A stretch of 64,000 nt of DNA from an endosymbiont of Bathymodiolus septemdierum str. Myojin knoll (GCF_001547755.1 NZ_AP013042.1:558001-622000); one strand, 5' to 3'. Positions 33,813-42,500 are shown, counted from the first letter of the stretch. The notes: generated by a model from the sequence alone, not told the origin. A program made the numbers and translations.

Positions 33813-34189
33813 TGATTAACGGTTTCTCGCTTGCAGCGTTGAACTTAGTTACAACGATTGACGGTTTACGCCACGCTGTATTAGAATCAATTTTTAGCGA
33901 TGCCAAGGCTTACGATTGGCAAGCTGAGCGCTTTGGTAATTCTGATCATCGAGGATGGTGTTTTGAATCGCAACTTAACGAGCATGGCTCAAAAATATGG
34001 TTATTGCTTCGAGAGAAGAACACGCCAGAAACGCAGGCAACGCTTGTTGGTTACATCAACAAGGCGTTGGATTGGGTTAACGAATACGGGCGTTTTGAGT
34101 TGATTACCGAGCGATCACTTAATCGCATTAACTTTCAACTGACGGTTCATTACCGCAATTTAACCATCGAGGTGGAAAGTGAAGACTGA
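33812..34189 (+). CDS. Baseplate protein gp46 (P2 W-like)
   Basis: 125 residues. Arg-Gly-Trp-Cys-Phe-Glu near 48, Gly-Ser-Lys-Ile-Trp-Leu-Leu near 61, and Ala-Leu-Asp-Trp-Val near 86 are the gp46 family marks (lysozyme-like gp25 fold expected). Wedge component. Overlaps the next gene by 11 bases. Intact. Confidence 0.85.
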   Translation: MINGFSLAALNLVTTIDGLRHAVLESIFSDAKAYDWQAERFGNSDHRGWCFESQLNEHGSKIWLLLREKNTPETQATLVGYINKALDWVNEYGRFELITERSLNRINFQLTVHYRNLTIEVESED

Positions 34190-34919
34190 TTTAAAGAGCA
34201 TTATTGAGCGAGTAATCGCTGATTTTGAATTTTCAACTGGCGAAAAGGCTGACGCTAATCAAGTAATTGAAGCGCTAATCGGCGCGTTTAGTGGTGCAAA
34301 TCATGCAATTTATCGCTATATTGATAATCGCTTAAATCAAATGTTCCCTGCTTTAGCTGATGAAGACTGGCTAAAAATATGGGCCAGCATCACTAAAACA
34401 CCAAGGCTAGATAATGAAGCGATTGACAGTTGGCGTAAACGCATTAACGCCGCCCTGGCTGGTCGAAATAGGTTTGGTCGCACAGAGGATTTAATAGCGT
34501 GGGGCTTACTATATGATGATGTAACTTTTGTCTATGTTCAGTCAAACACCCCTGAAAACGGCATAACCACTTTGGTTTTAGGCTCTAATGACATACTCAG
34601 CGACGCGCGCAAATCGACATTATTAGACGAAATATCGGAAAACATGCACGAGGGCACATTTTTAATGCTGAAACAATCAGAGCCACAGCCTGTGAATTTT
34701 GAAATTACCGCCGACGCGCAATATCGTCAATTAATCGAAAGCGCTTTAAGTAAATTTATCAAAAATACCAATGGCGAAGCCGATGCGCAGATTACTATTG
34801 CAAAAATTCACGCACAAATAGAGTCCGTCACAGACGTTTATACTTTACATCAGCCAGCGCAAAAAATAACCGCGCAAAACAGCAAGCACTTGGTTTTAGG
34901 AGTTATAACATGGCAGTAG
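34179..34919 (+). CDS. Baseplate J-like protein (Mu gp47), short
   Basis: 246 residues against about 360 in Mu gp47. N-terminal helical part (to about 75) and C-terminal part resemble gp47, but the middle beta domain between Leu-Lys-Ile-Trp-Ala and Glu-Ala-Ile-Asp-Ser-Trp-Arg-Lys-Arg seems missing. Whether this is a compact natural form or an in-frame deletion cannot be told. The C-terminus is set by a 19-bp tandem duplication. Confidence 0.75.
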   Translation: MKTDLKSIIERVIADFEFSTGEKADANQVIEALIGAFSGANHAIYRYIDNRLNQMFPALADEDWLKIWASITKTPRLDNEAIDSWRKRINAALAGRNRFGRTEDLIAWGLLYDDVTFVYVQSNTPENGITTLVLGSNDILSDARKSTLLDEISENMHEGTFLMLKQSEPQPVNFEITADAQYRQLIESALSKFIKNTNGEADAQITIAKIHAQIESVTDVYTLHQPAQKITAQNSKHLVLGVITWQ

Positions 34920-34937
34920 AGTTATAACATGGCAGTA
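34901..34937 (+). repeat. 19-bp tandem duplication at the gp47/gp48 junction
   Basis: The unit AGTTATAACATGGCAGTAG is present twice (period 19). It duplicates the gp48 start codon: the first copy (ATG 34910) reads five codons then stops, the second (ATG 34929) starts gp48. It also supplies the last residues of gp47. Confidence 0.85.
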
Positions 34938-35420
34938 ATTGACACCAGCAGAAGTGCAGCAGACTACTCAAAAGCCATTAAGCAATTGTTGCCGCCTGGA
35001 AAATACTGGGAATCAGCACATGCAGGCAAAGTGACTGACACATTGTCTGAAGAGTTGGCGCGAATTCACACTCAGATAGATACAAAATTCACAATTAGCG
35101 CATCAAAAGTAAGCATCGGCTGGAAGCGATCAGATTGGGAGCAGATTTTAACAGACGCAGGTTTGAGTGATTTTAAAGTCACTTCTAATCACCGACTTGG
35201 CTTTATTGCGGGCGACAATACAAGCACTCAGCTAGGCTCATTTGATAATTTAAAACTGATATTTATCAGCTATCCAATCAATCAGCTAGATTTATTCACA
35301 GCATCAATTCCAACGCTTCAAGCACACAAATTAACCGACACACGCATTCAAGTCTGCCATCCAATCAACATTTCAGGATTAATGAGATGTGGCGAATTAA
35401 ACGATCATCTTTTGGTTTGA
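34929..35420 (+). CDS. DUF2313 tail protein (Mu gp48-like)
   Basis: 163 residues. Leu-Leu-Pro-Pro-Gly-Lys-Tyr-Trp near 22, and Arg-Ser-Asp-Trp-Glu near 74, fit the DUF2313 family that follows gp47 in Mu-like phages and links the baseplate to fibres. Usual length is about 185-200. No obvious lesion. Confidence 0.8.
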   Translation: MAVIDTSRSAADYSKAIKQLLPPGKYWESAHAGKVTDTLSEELARIHTQIDTKFTISASKVSIGWKRSDWEQILTDAGLSDFKVTSNHRLGFIAGDNTSTQLGSFDNLKLIFISYPINQLDLFTASIPTLQAHKLTDTRIQVCHPINISGLMRCGELNDHLLV

Positions 35421-35471
35421 ATAAGCCCTTTTACAACAAAATAATTTTTATCAATAATTTAAAATAATAAT

Positions 35472-35978
35472 ATGCATAAAATCGACACACCTAACGCAAA
35501 TAACAACAAATTTATAGACCAAGACACGGCTAACGGCATTGTCGGCACTTCAGCGTCTGCAGCTTGGCTCAATTCTGTTCAAGATGAAATTATCAGCGTA
35601 CTTATTAAAGCAAATATTGTTCCAAACAAAGCAACTGACAATCAGCTTGCAGATGCTATTAAACTTATTGCAAAAGATCAATTAGGAAGTGTGGACACAA
35701 GCTTTTACGCACTGAAAAATGGAGACGCAACTAAAAAATTCAAGGTTGCTGACGCTACAAACAATAACGAAGCAGTCAACAAAGGTCAAGTAAACGGCAT
35801 TGCAATTTCTTTTGGGTCAATTCAAGTATCAGGTTATGTAAATAATTATGATGGAATAATGGATTGGACAGCCCCGAGCGGTTCTGTTATTGTTGGTGTT
35901 TATTCTGTTCACAGTAACCAAGCAGAAGACAGAAGATTTAAGTACAAATATAGAAGTATTTCAATATCAAACATCTAG
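35472..35978 (+). CDS. Tail fibre N-terminal-type protein
   Basis: 168 residues. It begins His-Lys-Ile-Asp-Thr-Pro-Asn-Ala and continues Gly-Thr-Ser-Ala-Ser-Ala-Ala-Trp-Leu-Asn-Ser-Val-Gln-Asp-Glu-Ile, a segment common at the N-terminus of Mu/P2-type tail fibres, then Ala-Val-Asn-Lys-Gly-Gln-Val. It is much shorter than a full fibre, so the receptor-binding part is either short, lost or carried by other proteins downstream. Confidence 0.75.
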   Translation: MHKIDTPNANNNKFIDQDTANGIVGTSASAAWLNSVQDEIISVLIKANIVPNKATDNQLADAIKLIAKDQLGSVDTSFYALKNGDATKKFKVADATNNNEAVNKGQVNGIAISFGSIQVSGYVNNYDGIMDWTAPSGSVIVGVYSVHSNQAEDRRFKYKYRSISISNI

Positions 35979-35995
35979 ATAAAAAAGGGGACAAA

Positions 35996-36523
35996 ATGTA
36001 TCTACTACTAAATGATGACAAAAGTGTAAATTTCGCAGGCAGTCATCCAATCGATAAAACGTTAGACACTAAAGGGCTAACGCTGGTTGAATTTAAAGAT
36101 ACGCCACTTAATGGGGTGATGGATGGTATCGACATATTCGAGGCTTTCTGGGACAAAGATAAAAAGGCTCTTGTTGATGAATTCGGAAATGTATTTAAGT
36201 CTTTCAAAAATGAAAAATGGGTAGAAGATACTGAAGCCAAAACAAAAGCAGAACGCGAAAGCAAACAAAACGCAATCATGGATAAGGTATCTAAAATAAT
36301 CGATGATGAGTGTAAAAAGAAAATTTATTACGATGGTCTTGGATTCATTAATGGTGCGTCAAGTGCCTCAAGACACCCATTTCACCCGGATGGTGAAAAG
36401 TTACTAAAATGGACTGATAAAGTCTGGAAGAAAGTAAGTGAAATAAAAGCGGGAATTAATGATGGTTCAATTGATATTGCAACAATCGATGTTGAAGTAG
36501 AGATTGGAAAAATAGCGGTATAG
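35996..36523 (+). CDS. Unknown protein in tail-fibre region
   Basis: 175 residues, 17 bases after the fibre gene with AAAAGGGG in front. Acidic/basic mixed helices in the second half (Lys/Glu-rich 75-115). Lies where a fibre-assembly chaperone is expected, but no chaperone motif is seen. Function not assigned. Confidence 0.6.
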   Translation: MYLLLNDDKSVNFAGSHPIDKTLDTKGLTLVEFKDTPLNGVMDGIDIFEAFWDKDKKALVDEFGNVFKSFKNEKWVEDTEAKTKAERESKQNAIMDKVSKIIDDECKKKIYYDGLGFINGASSASRHPFHPDGEKLLKWTDKVWKKVSEIKAGINDGSIDIATIDVEVEIGKIAV

Positions 36524-36573
36524 TAGTAAGCAGTGCATGTTACTGTAAATTTAATAAAATAAGGAGGTAAGAT

Positions 36574-36900
36574 ATGAGTATAGGTTCATTTTTAGAGGAT
36601 GTCGGAAACACAGCAGAGGATATTGGCTCTACCGTAGGAGATGTCGGCACTGGAGTTGTGGATACCTATAACGGTGTTAAAACTGTACTAGGTGATATTA
36701 AATCTGCAGTGGGGGATATTAAATCTGTAGTAGTTGATGTCAAAACTACGGTACTTGATATCCAAGAGATAGTAAGTGATGTTACAGACGCATTGGATGA
36801 CATCACAACCGTGGTTGGTCTTGGTAGAAATCCTGTGGCAGGTGGTAGACGCAATCCTGTGGCAGGTGGTGGGCGCAGGCGCAGGCGTCGTAGGAGATAG
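36574..36900 (+). CDS. Asp/Val repeat protein with arginine-rich tail
   Basis: 108 residues. Residues 8-80 are tandem 7-11-residue units with Asp-Ile/Val-Gly/Lys-Ser-x-Val (for example Gly-Asp-Ile-Lys-Ser-Ala-Val), predicted as an amphipathic helix or coiled coil. Residues 85-99 repeat Arg-Asn-Pro-Val-Ala-Gly-Gly twice, and the C-terminus is a run of about eight arginines. No known family. Its leader is related to that of the next gene. AAGGAGG precedes the ATG. Confidence 0.6.
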   Translation: MSIGSFLEDVGNTAEDIGSTVGDVGTGVVDTYNGVKTVLGDIKSAVGDIKSVVVDVKTTVLDIQEIVSDVTDALDDITTVVGLGRNPVAGGRRNPVAGGGRRRRRRRR

Positions 36901-36964
36901 AAGCACCGCGAGTAAAGCAGTGTGTATTACTGCGAATTTAATTTAATAAGTAAGGAGAAATAAT

Positions 36965-37867
36965 ATGTTCGGTTTTGTAGGTAAACTTTTTAATAATGTA
37001 GTAAACGAGGTCAGTAAGGTGCCAGATATTGTCGTATCTGAAGTTAACAAGATACCTGATACTGTTAACTCAGTTGTGAGGGATGTAGAAAAGGAAGTTA
37101 ACAAAATACCTGATACTGTCAATTCCGTAGTAAATGATGTACCAGGTATTATCAACTCTGTAGTAGATGATGTGGCAAAAGAAGTTAGCAAGGCACCAGA
37201 TATTGTCAACTCTGTAGTAGATGATGTGGCAAAAGAAGTTAGCAAGGCACCAGATATTGTCAACTCTGTAGTAGATGATGTGGCAAAAGAAGTTAGCAAG
37301 GTACCAGATATTGTCAACTCTGTAGTAGATGCCGTACCTGACCTTGTCAACTCTGTGGCGGGGGAGGTCCAATCCACATTGGAGGATATCAAATCTGCGG
37401 TGGAGGATGTGCCAGACATTGTTAACTCTGTAGTGAAAGAGGTAAAATCCGCATTAGAGGATATCAAATCAGTAGTTGCTGATTTGCCAGACATTATCAA
37501 ATCTGTAGCAGACGCAGTGCCTGAGATTGCCAATTCTGTAGCAGATGATGCACCTGAAATTGCCAACTCTGTAGCAGATGCTGTATCCGATGCTGTATCC
37601 GATGCTGTACCTGACATTGTCAACGCTGTAGCAGATGAAGTCAAATTTGTAGTAGACGCTGTACCAGGTATTGCCAACACTGTAGCAGATGCGGTACCAG
37701 GTATCGTCAACTCTGCAATTGGGGGTGTCAAATCCGAAGTAGATGGAGTCAAATCTGTAGTAGAGGAAATCAAAACTACTGTTGAGAATATCAAATACGA
37801 AGTAGAAAAACTTAAAAAATCAAATACATCTGAAAGACGCAAACAGAGGCATGAATTATGGCGATAA
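36965..37867 (+). CDS. Proline-punctuated amphipathic repeat protein
   Basis: 300 residues, almost all made of about 18-22-residue units of the type Pro-Asp-Ile-Val-Asn-Ser-Val-Val-Asp-Asp-Val-Ala-Lys-Glu-Val. Each unit starts with Pro and continues as an amphipathic helix rich in Val, Asp and Ser. The last 50 residues are a Lys/Glu coiled coil ending Arg-Lys-Gln-Arg-His. No signal peptide. It resembles apolipoprotein- or LEA-like repeat proteins in pattern only. Located among fibre genes; function unknown. Confidence 0.65.
   Translation: MFGFVGKLFNNVVNEVSKVPDIVVSEVNKIPDTVNSVVRDVEKEVNKIPDTVNSVVNDVPGIINSVVDDVAKEVSKAPDIVNSVVDDVAKEVSKAPDIVNSVVDDVAKEVSKVPDIVNSVVDAVPDLVNSVAGEVQSTLEDIKSAVEDVPDIVNSVVKEVKSALEDIKSVVADLPDIIKSVADAVPEIANSVADDAPEIANSVADAVSDAVSDAVPDIVNAVADEVKFVVDAVPGIANTVADAVPGIVNSAIGGVKSEVDGVKSVVEEIKTTVENIKYEVEKLKKSNTSERRKQRHELWR
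37153..37314 (+). repeat. Three near-identical 54-bp tandem repeats in coding sequence
   Basis: Copies start at 37153, 37207 and 37261 (period 54, nearly identical), each encoding 18 residues of the repeat protein. The near identity shows recent expansion, while flanking units have diverged. Confidence 0.88.
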
Positions 37868-38100
37868 CAAAAGCAAACATCGTAATAAACAAAGGGGATT
37901 TTTGGGTTTAAGTTTTAGATAAGGAAGGCTTTGTAATTGTGAATAGCAATTGTCACTTTGCATACGCTGACGCAAAGCCAGCAGATGCTTTTAACGGAAA
38001 TTTTACGGCCGATAGACAAATAAACAATATCAACAATTCAAAACTCTGGATAAAAGCAACTAGCCATTATCCAACTGTTGTAATACCGAACGAGGAATAA
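37858..38100 (+). pseudogene. Small phage protein gene with in-frame stop
   Basis: ATG at 37858 (overlapping the repeat-protein stop region) opens an 81-codon frame interrupted by TAA at 37909-37911 (codon 18). The second part (Val-Leu-Asp-Lys-Glu-Gly-Phe-Val ... Trp-Ile-Lys-Ala-Thr) is intact up to TAA at 38098. Family not recognised; the open remainder argues for a recent nonsense mutation. Confidence 0.7.
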
Positions 38101-38561
38101 GACGGCAGGATTTTCAATAGGGGGTAGCACTGGTGGCACTGCGGTTGTATCAAAATTAGTAAGCCCAACGGACTTCTCAGATGTTACTACTGCATTGAGT
38201 AACCCCGCAGTGGCAGGTAGTCAAGCGGGTGATTTTGTTAAAGTCGCTGGGGATATTCATGAGGTCATAAAAACTAGCCCAACTGCAGTCGCTGATTTAG
38301 TGCGACTTGCTGGTGGCACTGCTGGCAGGGGGGTTTTTGTATTATGCGAATAACGAAATGTCCTGGGATTCGACAGTAAATTACTCAAACGGTAATATTG
38401 CCAGCCGACGGCACAAAGACCATAACTGTTACTCGTAATTATAATGCGACTGGAAATATAACAACGACCGTATTAAGTGGTGATGCGCCCAACGGTGTCG
38501 ATTTAACAGAGACACGAACTTATGATAGCAACGGAAACATAACTAAAAAGGAGTACACCTA
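38101..38561 (+). pseudogene. Remnants of fibre-region genes
   Basis: Three open stretches in different frames follow each other. 38104-38350 encodes Ala-Gly-Phe-Ser-Ile-Gly-Gly-Ser to Arg-Leu-Ala-Gly-Gly without a start codon; near 38330 a G-run shift would continue into Tyr-Tyr-Ala-Asn-Asn-Glu-Met-Ser-Trp; from about 38395 another frame reads Leu-Pro-Ala-Asp-Gly-Thr-Lys-Thr to a TAA that overlaps the next start. It looks like one or two genes broken by indels and a deletion. Confidence 0.65.
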
Positions 38562-40925
38562 ATGGCATTTACATTAAGCGGAAGCATTATTACTCAAACT
38601 GGAACAGATACTAGTTTATCGGGATTAACTAGTATCAGTGCTGTGGTGAAAACAACACAAGGCGCTAGCACTAGAGAGTTTAGTCTTTATGACATTGGCA
38701 ACCGTAAATTAGTAGTCAGTGGTACTTTATCAATAAACGCTCCTAAAGAGCAACTACTAATTGGCTCTTCAGCACCACGAAATTGCTTGATAGTCAGAGG
38801 CACTTTAAACATCAACGATACTGAAACAATCAACGGTTTTGTCAGGACACAGAAAAGAGTTGCAGTTAAAACGACTTATGGTAGGCTCACCTGTTGCAGT
38901 GATTATTCATTAGAAGTATCTGCAACAGGCTCACTTATCATGCGAGGCGGGGCAATAGAAATGGCTTCAAGTGTCTATTTTCACGCAACTTCTACTATCG
39001 ACATTGAAAACGGTAGAATTGAATTGGTAGCAACACCAAACGCAAACTACCAGATTAGACAATATTCTAATAATTTCAAAGCAACAAACTTTGAACTTGT
39101 TAAATACGCAATGACAATGATTGGTAAGCCTGTTCTGTTTACTGGATACACTCCTACACAATGCAATGAGGGTATTGGTTTCAGTGGTGATTCATCTGCT
39201 GATGAGTATATTTTTAAAGATTTTGGAGGAGGTCATCGAGGCAATCTTAGAGATTTTGCCCTTTGGGATAATAAAAAGTGCAAGGTGGTTAATTCTAAAA
39301 CGGGAACAGATATTGTCGTTGCTAATCACGTGGCTGGTAATAGTGGCTCAAAAGGGACTGTGTCTGTATTTAAAGAAATAACAACAAGCATTACGGATAA
39401 CAATGGTGTAATTAATGATGCTGTTGTATTTATTAGAGATACAGACAATGGAAAAAGAACAGACGGAAATGGTTACACTTTTTCACCAGACAGGACTTAT
39501 TACGAAACTGTAACAAACGGCAAAATTCCAACGACAAGTATATTACTTGGTGTTGTTAATGAACCAAGTTATGACGCTAGCCCTGATTTTGATTATAGGG
39601 GCGTAAACGGGGATAATTCTGATATTTTTAATGTGCACATCTGTAGTTACTTACACAAATATAAGCGGGTAGAAATGGCACTTAAAGGTTTGGGCACTGC
39701 CGACATCTCTGAAGCGGTCTTTGCCGACACAAAAATCTCACAAAAAGATATGAGCATTGTTAGTACTTATACAACAATTGATAGTGCATCAATGCTTTAC
39801 GATTACTTAAAGTATCTAAAAACACTTGAAGCAAACATTGAAAAGCCTTCAATCGACAAGCAATTATTAGCGATAACAGGCACAGTAGCAACTATATCAT
39901 CTGGCTATTCGCTAGTCAGAGACCAATCATTATCGGGTGCACCAGTACAAGTTACTGGTACACAAATCAAAGTCAAGACTGGTGCTAACGGGTTGCGACA
40001 GGATACCACTGCTGACAATTTATCAGGCACTGTTACTGCAAGTTTTGATGGGCACACAACCCTTGTATATGTTAACTCCAATGGTAAAGTCAATTGCAAT
40101 TTCTCAGGAATTGACAATCAAAACTTTGGTCATAACTTAAGTGCAGTGTTTTATAAACTACCTGCTGACGCCAACTGGACAAAACAAAGCGTATCGGGCG
40201 ACACTGGAACAATTGAAGTAACTGCGAATACAGACTACAACATTAAAGTGTACAGTGCGGGGTATACACACCAAGAATTCAATATAAATAGTGGTGATTT
40301 TGGGATTAGCAAGGATGTTAAACTTGTCTCGATTAAAGACAAAAATGGTGCAAATTTGTATACTAAACCAATCAATCAGACTTTATACAATGCAACATCC
40401 TATCATGCAACAACAAGGTCAATGCGTATCACTATTGAAAGCACCAGCGAACAGCAAACTTATGACTTTAATACATCGTTTAGAGTGTTGCAAGATACTA
40501 CTCATAATGCAACTTTAATCGGAACATTTGCTGATGCTATTTATGTTAATGTTGATGTTAATGTTAATGTTGATGTTAATGGTTTTATTGTACCCCTTGG
40601 AAATTTCCTGAGTATTACCAAATCTTCTGCCACTCCGAAAGTACACTTAGGTGTTTTGTTTGAAAGAGAAGATGGAACTTCGATAGAAATTGGCGCTATC
40701 AAGAAATTAGACGGTACAGATTTAGAAGTAGGAGGAGTAAAACGATATCATTTGCAGGACGGCATTACTGTAACGAACCTTACACAAACCAATACTGTTA
40801 CCAATGTTTTAACAAGAGGTGTGTTTGATAGCGTAGTAAATTCAATACCTGCAAAAGTCAATGAAGCAGTGACCGATTTGCCGACAACAGCAGGAGTTAG
40901 GCAAATAGTAAATAATGCCGCATAG
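38562..40925 (+). CDS. Large tail-associated beta-rich protein (putative spike/fibre)
   Basis: 787 residues. The first 200 are Gly/Ser/Thr/Ile/Val-rich strands with Gly-Thr-Leu-Ser-Ile-Asn and Gly-Thr-Leu-Asn-Ile-Asn turns, suggestive of a right-handed beta-helix; the middle holds Asn/Asp-rich loops; the 560-700 part looks like Ig-type strands. Residues about 660-673 are a Val-Asn/Val-Asp microsatellite. No signal peptide or catalytic motif. Size, place and composition suggest a receptor-binding tail protein. AAGGAG precedes the ATG. Confidence 0.7.
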   Translation: MAFTLSGSIITQTGTDTSLSGLTSISAVVKTTQGASTREFSLYDIGNRKLVVSGTLSINAPKEQLLIGSSAPRNCLIVRGTLNINDTETINGFVRTQKRVAVKTTYGRLTCCSDYSLEVSATGSLIMRGGAIEMASSVYFHATSTIDIENGRIELVATPNANYQIRQYSNNFKATNFELVKYAMTMIGKPVLFTGYTPTQCNEGIGFSGDSSADEYIFKDFGGGHRGNLRDFALWDNKKCKVVNSKTGTDIVVANHVAGNSGSKGTVSVFKEITTSITDNNGVINDAVVFIRDTDNGKRTDGNGYTFSPDRTYYETVTNGKIPTTSILLGVVNEPSYDASPDFDYRGVNGDNSDIFNVHICSYLHKYKRVEMALKGLGTADISEAVFADTKISQKDMSIVSTYTTIDSASMLYDYLKYLKTLEANIEKPSIDKQLLAITGTVATISSGYSLVRDQSLSGAPVQVTGTQIKVKTGANGLRQDTTADNLSGTVTASFDGHTTLVYVNSNGKVNCNFSGIDNQNFGHNLSAVFYKLPADANWTKQSVSGDTGTIEVTANTDYNIKVYSAGYTHQEFNINSGDFGISKDVKLVSIKDKNGANLYTKPINQTLYNATSYHATTRSMRITIESTSEQQTYDFNTSFRVLQDTTHNATLIGTFADAIYVNVDVNVNVDVNGFIVPLGNFLSITKSSATPKVHLGVLFEREDGTSIEIGAIKKLDGTDLEVGGVKRYHLQDGITVTNLTQTNTVTNVLTRGVFDSVVNSIPAKVNEAVTDLPTTAGVRQIVNNAA

Positions 40926-40939
40926 CAAGGGACATAATA

Positions 40940-41464
40940 ATGAACATACAACTGCTAAAATTGACAGGTATCAACAAAAGAAAGTTTATCGTTACAGGTA
41001 AAGATTTATCGTTGTTCGGTGTTAAGATTGAAAATGGTTTTGAGTCTGATGGTGAAAGCGTCCCAAGACTCTTTATTTTAACCCTTGCAACAGCACTATT
41101 ACTATTTGTAAAATTGCCAGATTATCTGTCTAATTCACTCATCCTTTTTAGTTTTTTCACGGGCATATCGGACAATATGGGTTGGTTTATGAAACCTGCA
41201 GTTGTCCATGATTACAGGTACGGAAAAGCCAGCACTTTGTTTGGTTGGATACCAGCAAACTTCGAATACTTGTCTAATATGCTCTCTAAGGTAGAAGAAT
41301 TAGTAGTAAAAAATCCGAATGAATTTGTCTTTCCAAGAAAAATTTACCATATGGTTTTAGGCACCATTATGGCAATCGTTCATTTTTTAGGGGTGATGGC
41401 TTTTGGGTGGATTATTTATTATAAATATTTGATTAGCAATAAAAGCAAGGGCAATAATGAGTAA
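40940..41464 (+). CDS. DUF1353-like membrane protein
   Basis: 174 residues. Glu-Asn-Gly-Phe-Glu-Ser-Asp-Gly-Glu-Ser-Val-Pro-Arg (about 32-44) and Val-Val-His-Asp-Tyr-Arg-Tyr-Gly (about 89-96) are the DUF1353 signature, here interrupted by a hydrophobic segment (48-75) and followed by another near 140-165. DUF1353 genes commonly sit near phage lysis or tail-end genes. Role unknown. Overlaps the next gene by 8 bases. Confidence 0.75.
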   Translation: MNIQLLKLTGINKRKFIVTGKDLSLFGVKIENGFESDGESVPRLFILTLATALLLFVKLPDYLSNSLILFSFFTGISDNMGWFMKPAVVHDYRYGKASTLFGWIPANFEYLSNMLSKVEELVVKNPNEFVFPRKIYHMVLGTIMAIVHFLGVMAFGWIIYYKYLISNKSKGNNE

Positions 41465-41948
41465 AGTACTTAAAGATATTGTCGGGCAAATTAAGAGAGA
41501 TGGTCTTAAGAAGATAACCAAAACTATCTACCTAGGGGCTTTTATGTTTTTAACCTACCTTCTCGGGGAAGCAGAGATTGCCAGGGAGTCCATGCTCCAC
41601 GCCAAGGATTTCGATTGGGGCAGTCCATTAGTGCGACTAGACCTAGTTGCATTATTAACCGCGCTGTCAATAATTTTTATCTATGTTTGGTTTACTGTAA
41701 TCCATTTTAAAACAAAGATTATCGCAGAATACAGTCATAGTAAGATGTTTGCATTTACCCAAGCAACCGTATTCGCTCTTAGTGCTGGCGCTTTTTTATG
41801 CTCCAATCATTTTAGCTTCCGAATAATTCCGCAGGAATTGAGCGACCTGCTGTACGACATCAAGGATGTATTAACATTCGCTATTATAATGGTTTTCTTG
41901 TTGGATGCTTTTTGGTTTAGTAAGGTGCTAATGAAGGACAATGCTTGA
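41457..41948 (+). CDS. Polytopic phage membrane protein
   Basis: 163 residues with about four hydrophobic segments (24-40, 60-82, 97-115, 135-155). No family recognised. Position between DUF1353 and a small lipoprotein suggests a holin-like or membrane-modifying role, by context only. Confidence 0.65.
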   Translation: MSKVLKDIVGQIKRDGLKKITKTIYLGAFMFLTYLLGEAEIARESMLHAKDFDWGSPLVRLDLVALLTALSIIFIYVWFTVIHFKTKIIAEYSHSKMFAFTQATVFALSAGAFLCSNHFSFRIIPQELSDLLYDIKDVLTFAIIMVFLLDAFWFSKVLMKDNA

Positions 41949-42036
41949 TATTGTATATCTGATACTGCAAATAGCCTACATAGCATTAGTAGCGTGTATC
42001 CCGTTTTATTTACTGTTTTTTAACAAAAGAAAATGA
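41941..42036 (+). CDS. 31-residue single-span membrane peptide
   Basis: ATG at 41941 overlaps the previous stop region; the stop overlaps the next ATG (ATGA). Residues 4-26 are a continuous hydrophobic helix and the C-terminus is Asn-Lys-Arg-Lys. Tight overlap on both sides supports translation. Size and topology fit small phage holin/antiholin-type peptides; unproven. Confidence 0.5.
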   Translation: MLDIVYLILQIAYIALVACIPFYLLFFNKRK

Positions 42037-42500
42037 AAATTAAAATACTATTAATTATGTCTGCGCTACTATCATCTTGTGTCTTAGATAGTTTCAATGA
42101 CACAATAGAAACTGGAGCAAACGCAACTAAAACTGTCGCGACGGGCATTGCTATTAAAAAAACAGGTGATGCAATCAAAATATTAGCAAAGTCTAATATT
42201 AAAAAGCAGGAAAATAATGCGCTAAGAATTAAAACAGATGCAACAGCGCTTCAAACAGCAGTGGCGATTTTGTTTTCTATTGAATCTGAAAAGGATAGAA
42301 TAGCATTAGCAAAAAAATTGTTAGAAGCGAAGTCAAAAAAGACTTTACAAGAGAACTTAACAAAACGGGCTGAACATCAATCAAACAGATATTTTTGGTC
42401 GATACTTGGCGTTTTAATCGGGTTTATTTTAAGTGTTGTATTAAAATCGTTTAGTTCTACACTCAATAAAGTTAACGCAGATATTAAATTTAATCATTAA
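42033..42500 (+). CDS. Putative phage lipoprotein with C-terminal membrane helix
   Basis: 155 residues. Lipobox Leu-Ser-Ser-Cys (Cys16) after a short signal peptide; residues 30-110 are helical, Lys/Ala-rich; residues 118-138 are a second membrane helix. A lipid-anchored N-terminus plus a C-terminal span could bridge membranes, as spanins do, but in an unusual order. No known family. Confidence 0.65.
   Translation: MKIKILLIMSALLSSCVLDSFNDTIETGANATKTVATGIAIKKTGDAIKILAKSNIKKQENNALRIKTDATALQTAVAILFSIESEKDRIALAKKLLEAKSKKTLQENLTKRAEHQSNRYFWSILGVLIGFILSVVLKSFSSTLNKVNADIKFNH

Noticed and set aside
36943-37842. 299-codon ORF antisense to the repeat protein
   Set aside because: Low-complexity Ser/Thr/Ala product that mirrors the repeats of the sense gene; no ribosome site and the sense frame has the clear amphipathic pattern.
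36965-40925. Diversity-generating retroelement
   Set aside because: No reverse transcriptase gene and no template/variable repeat pair was seen near the fibre genes.
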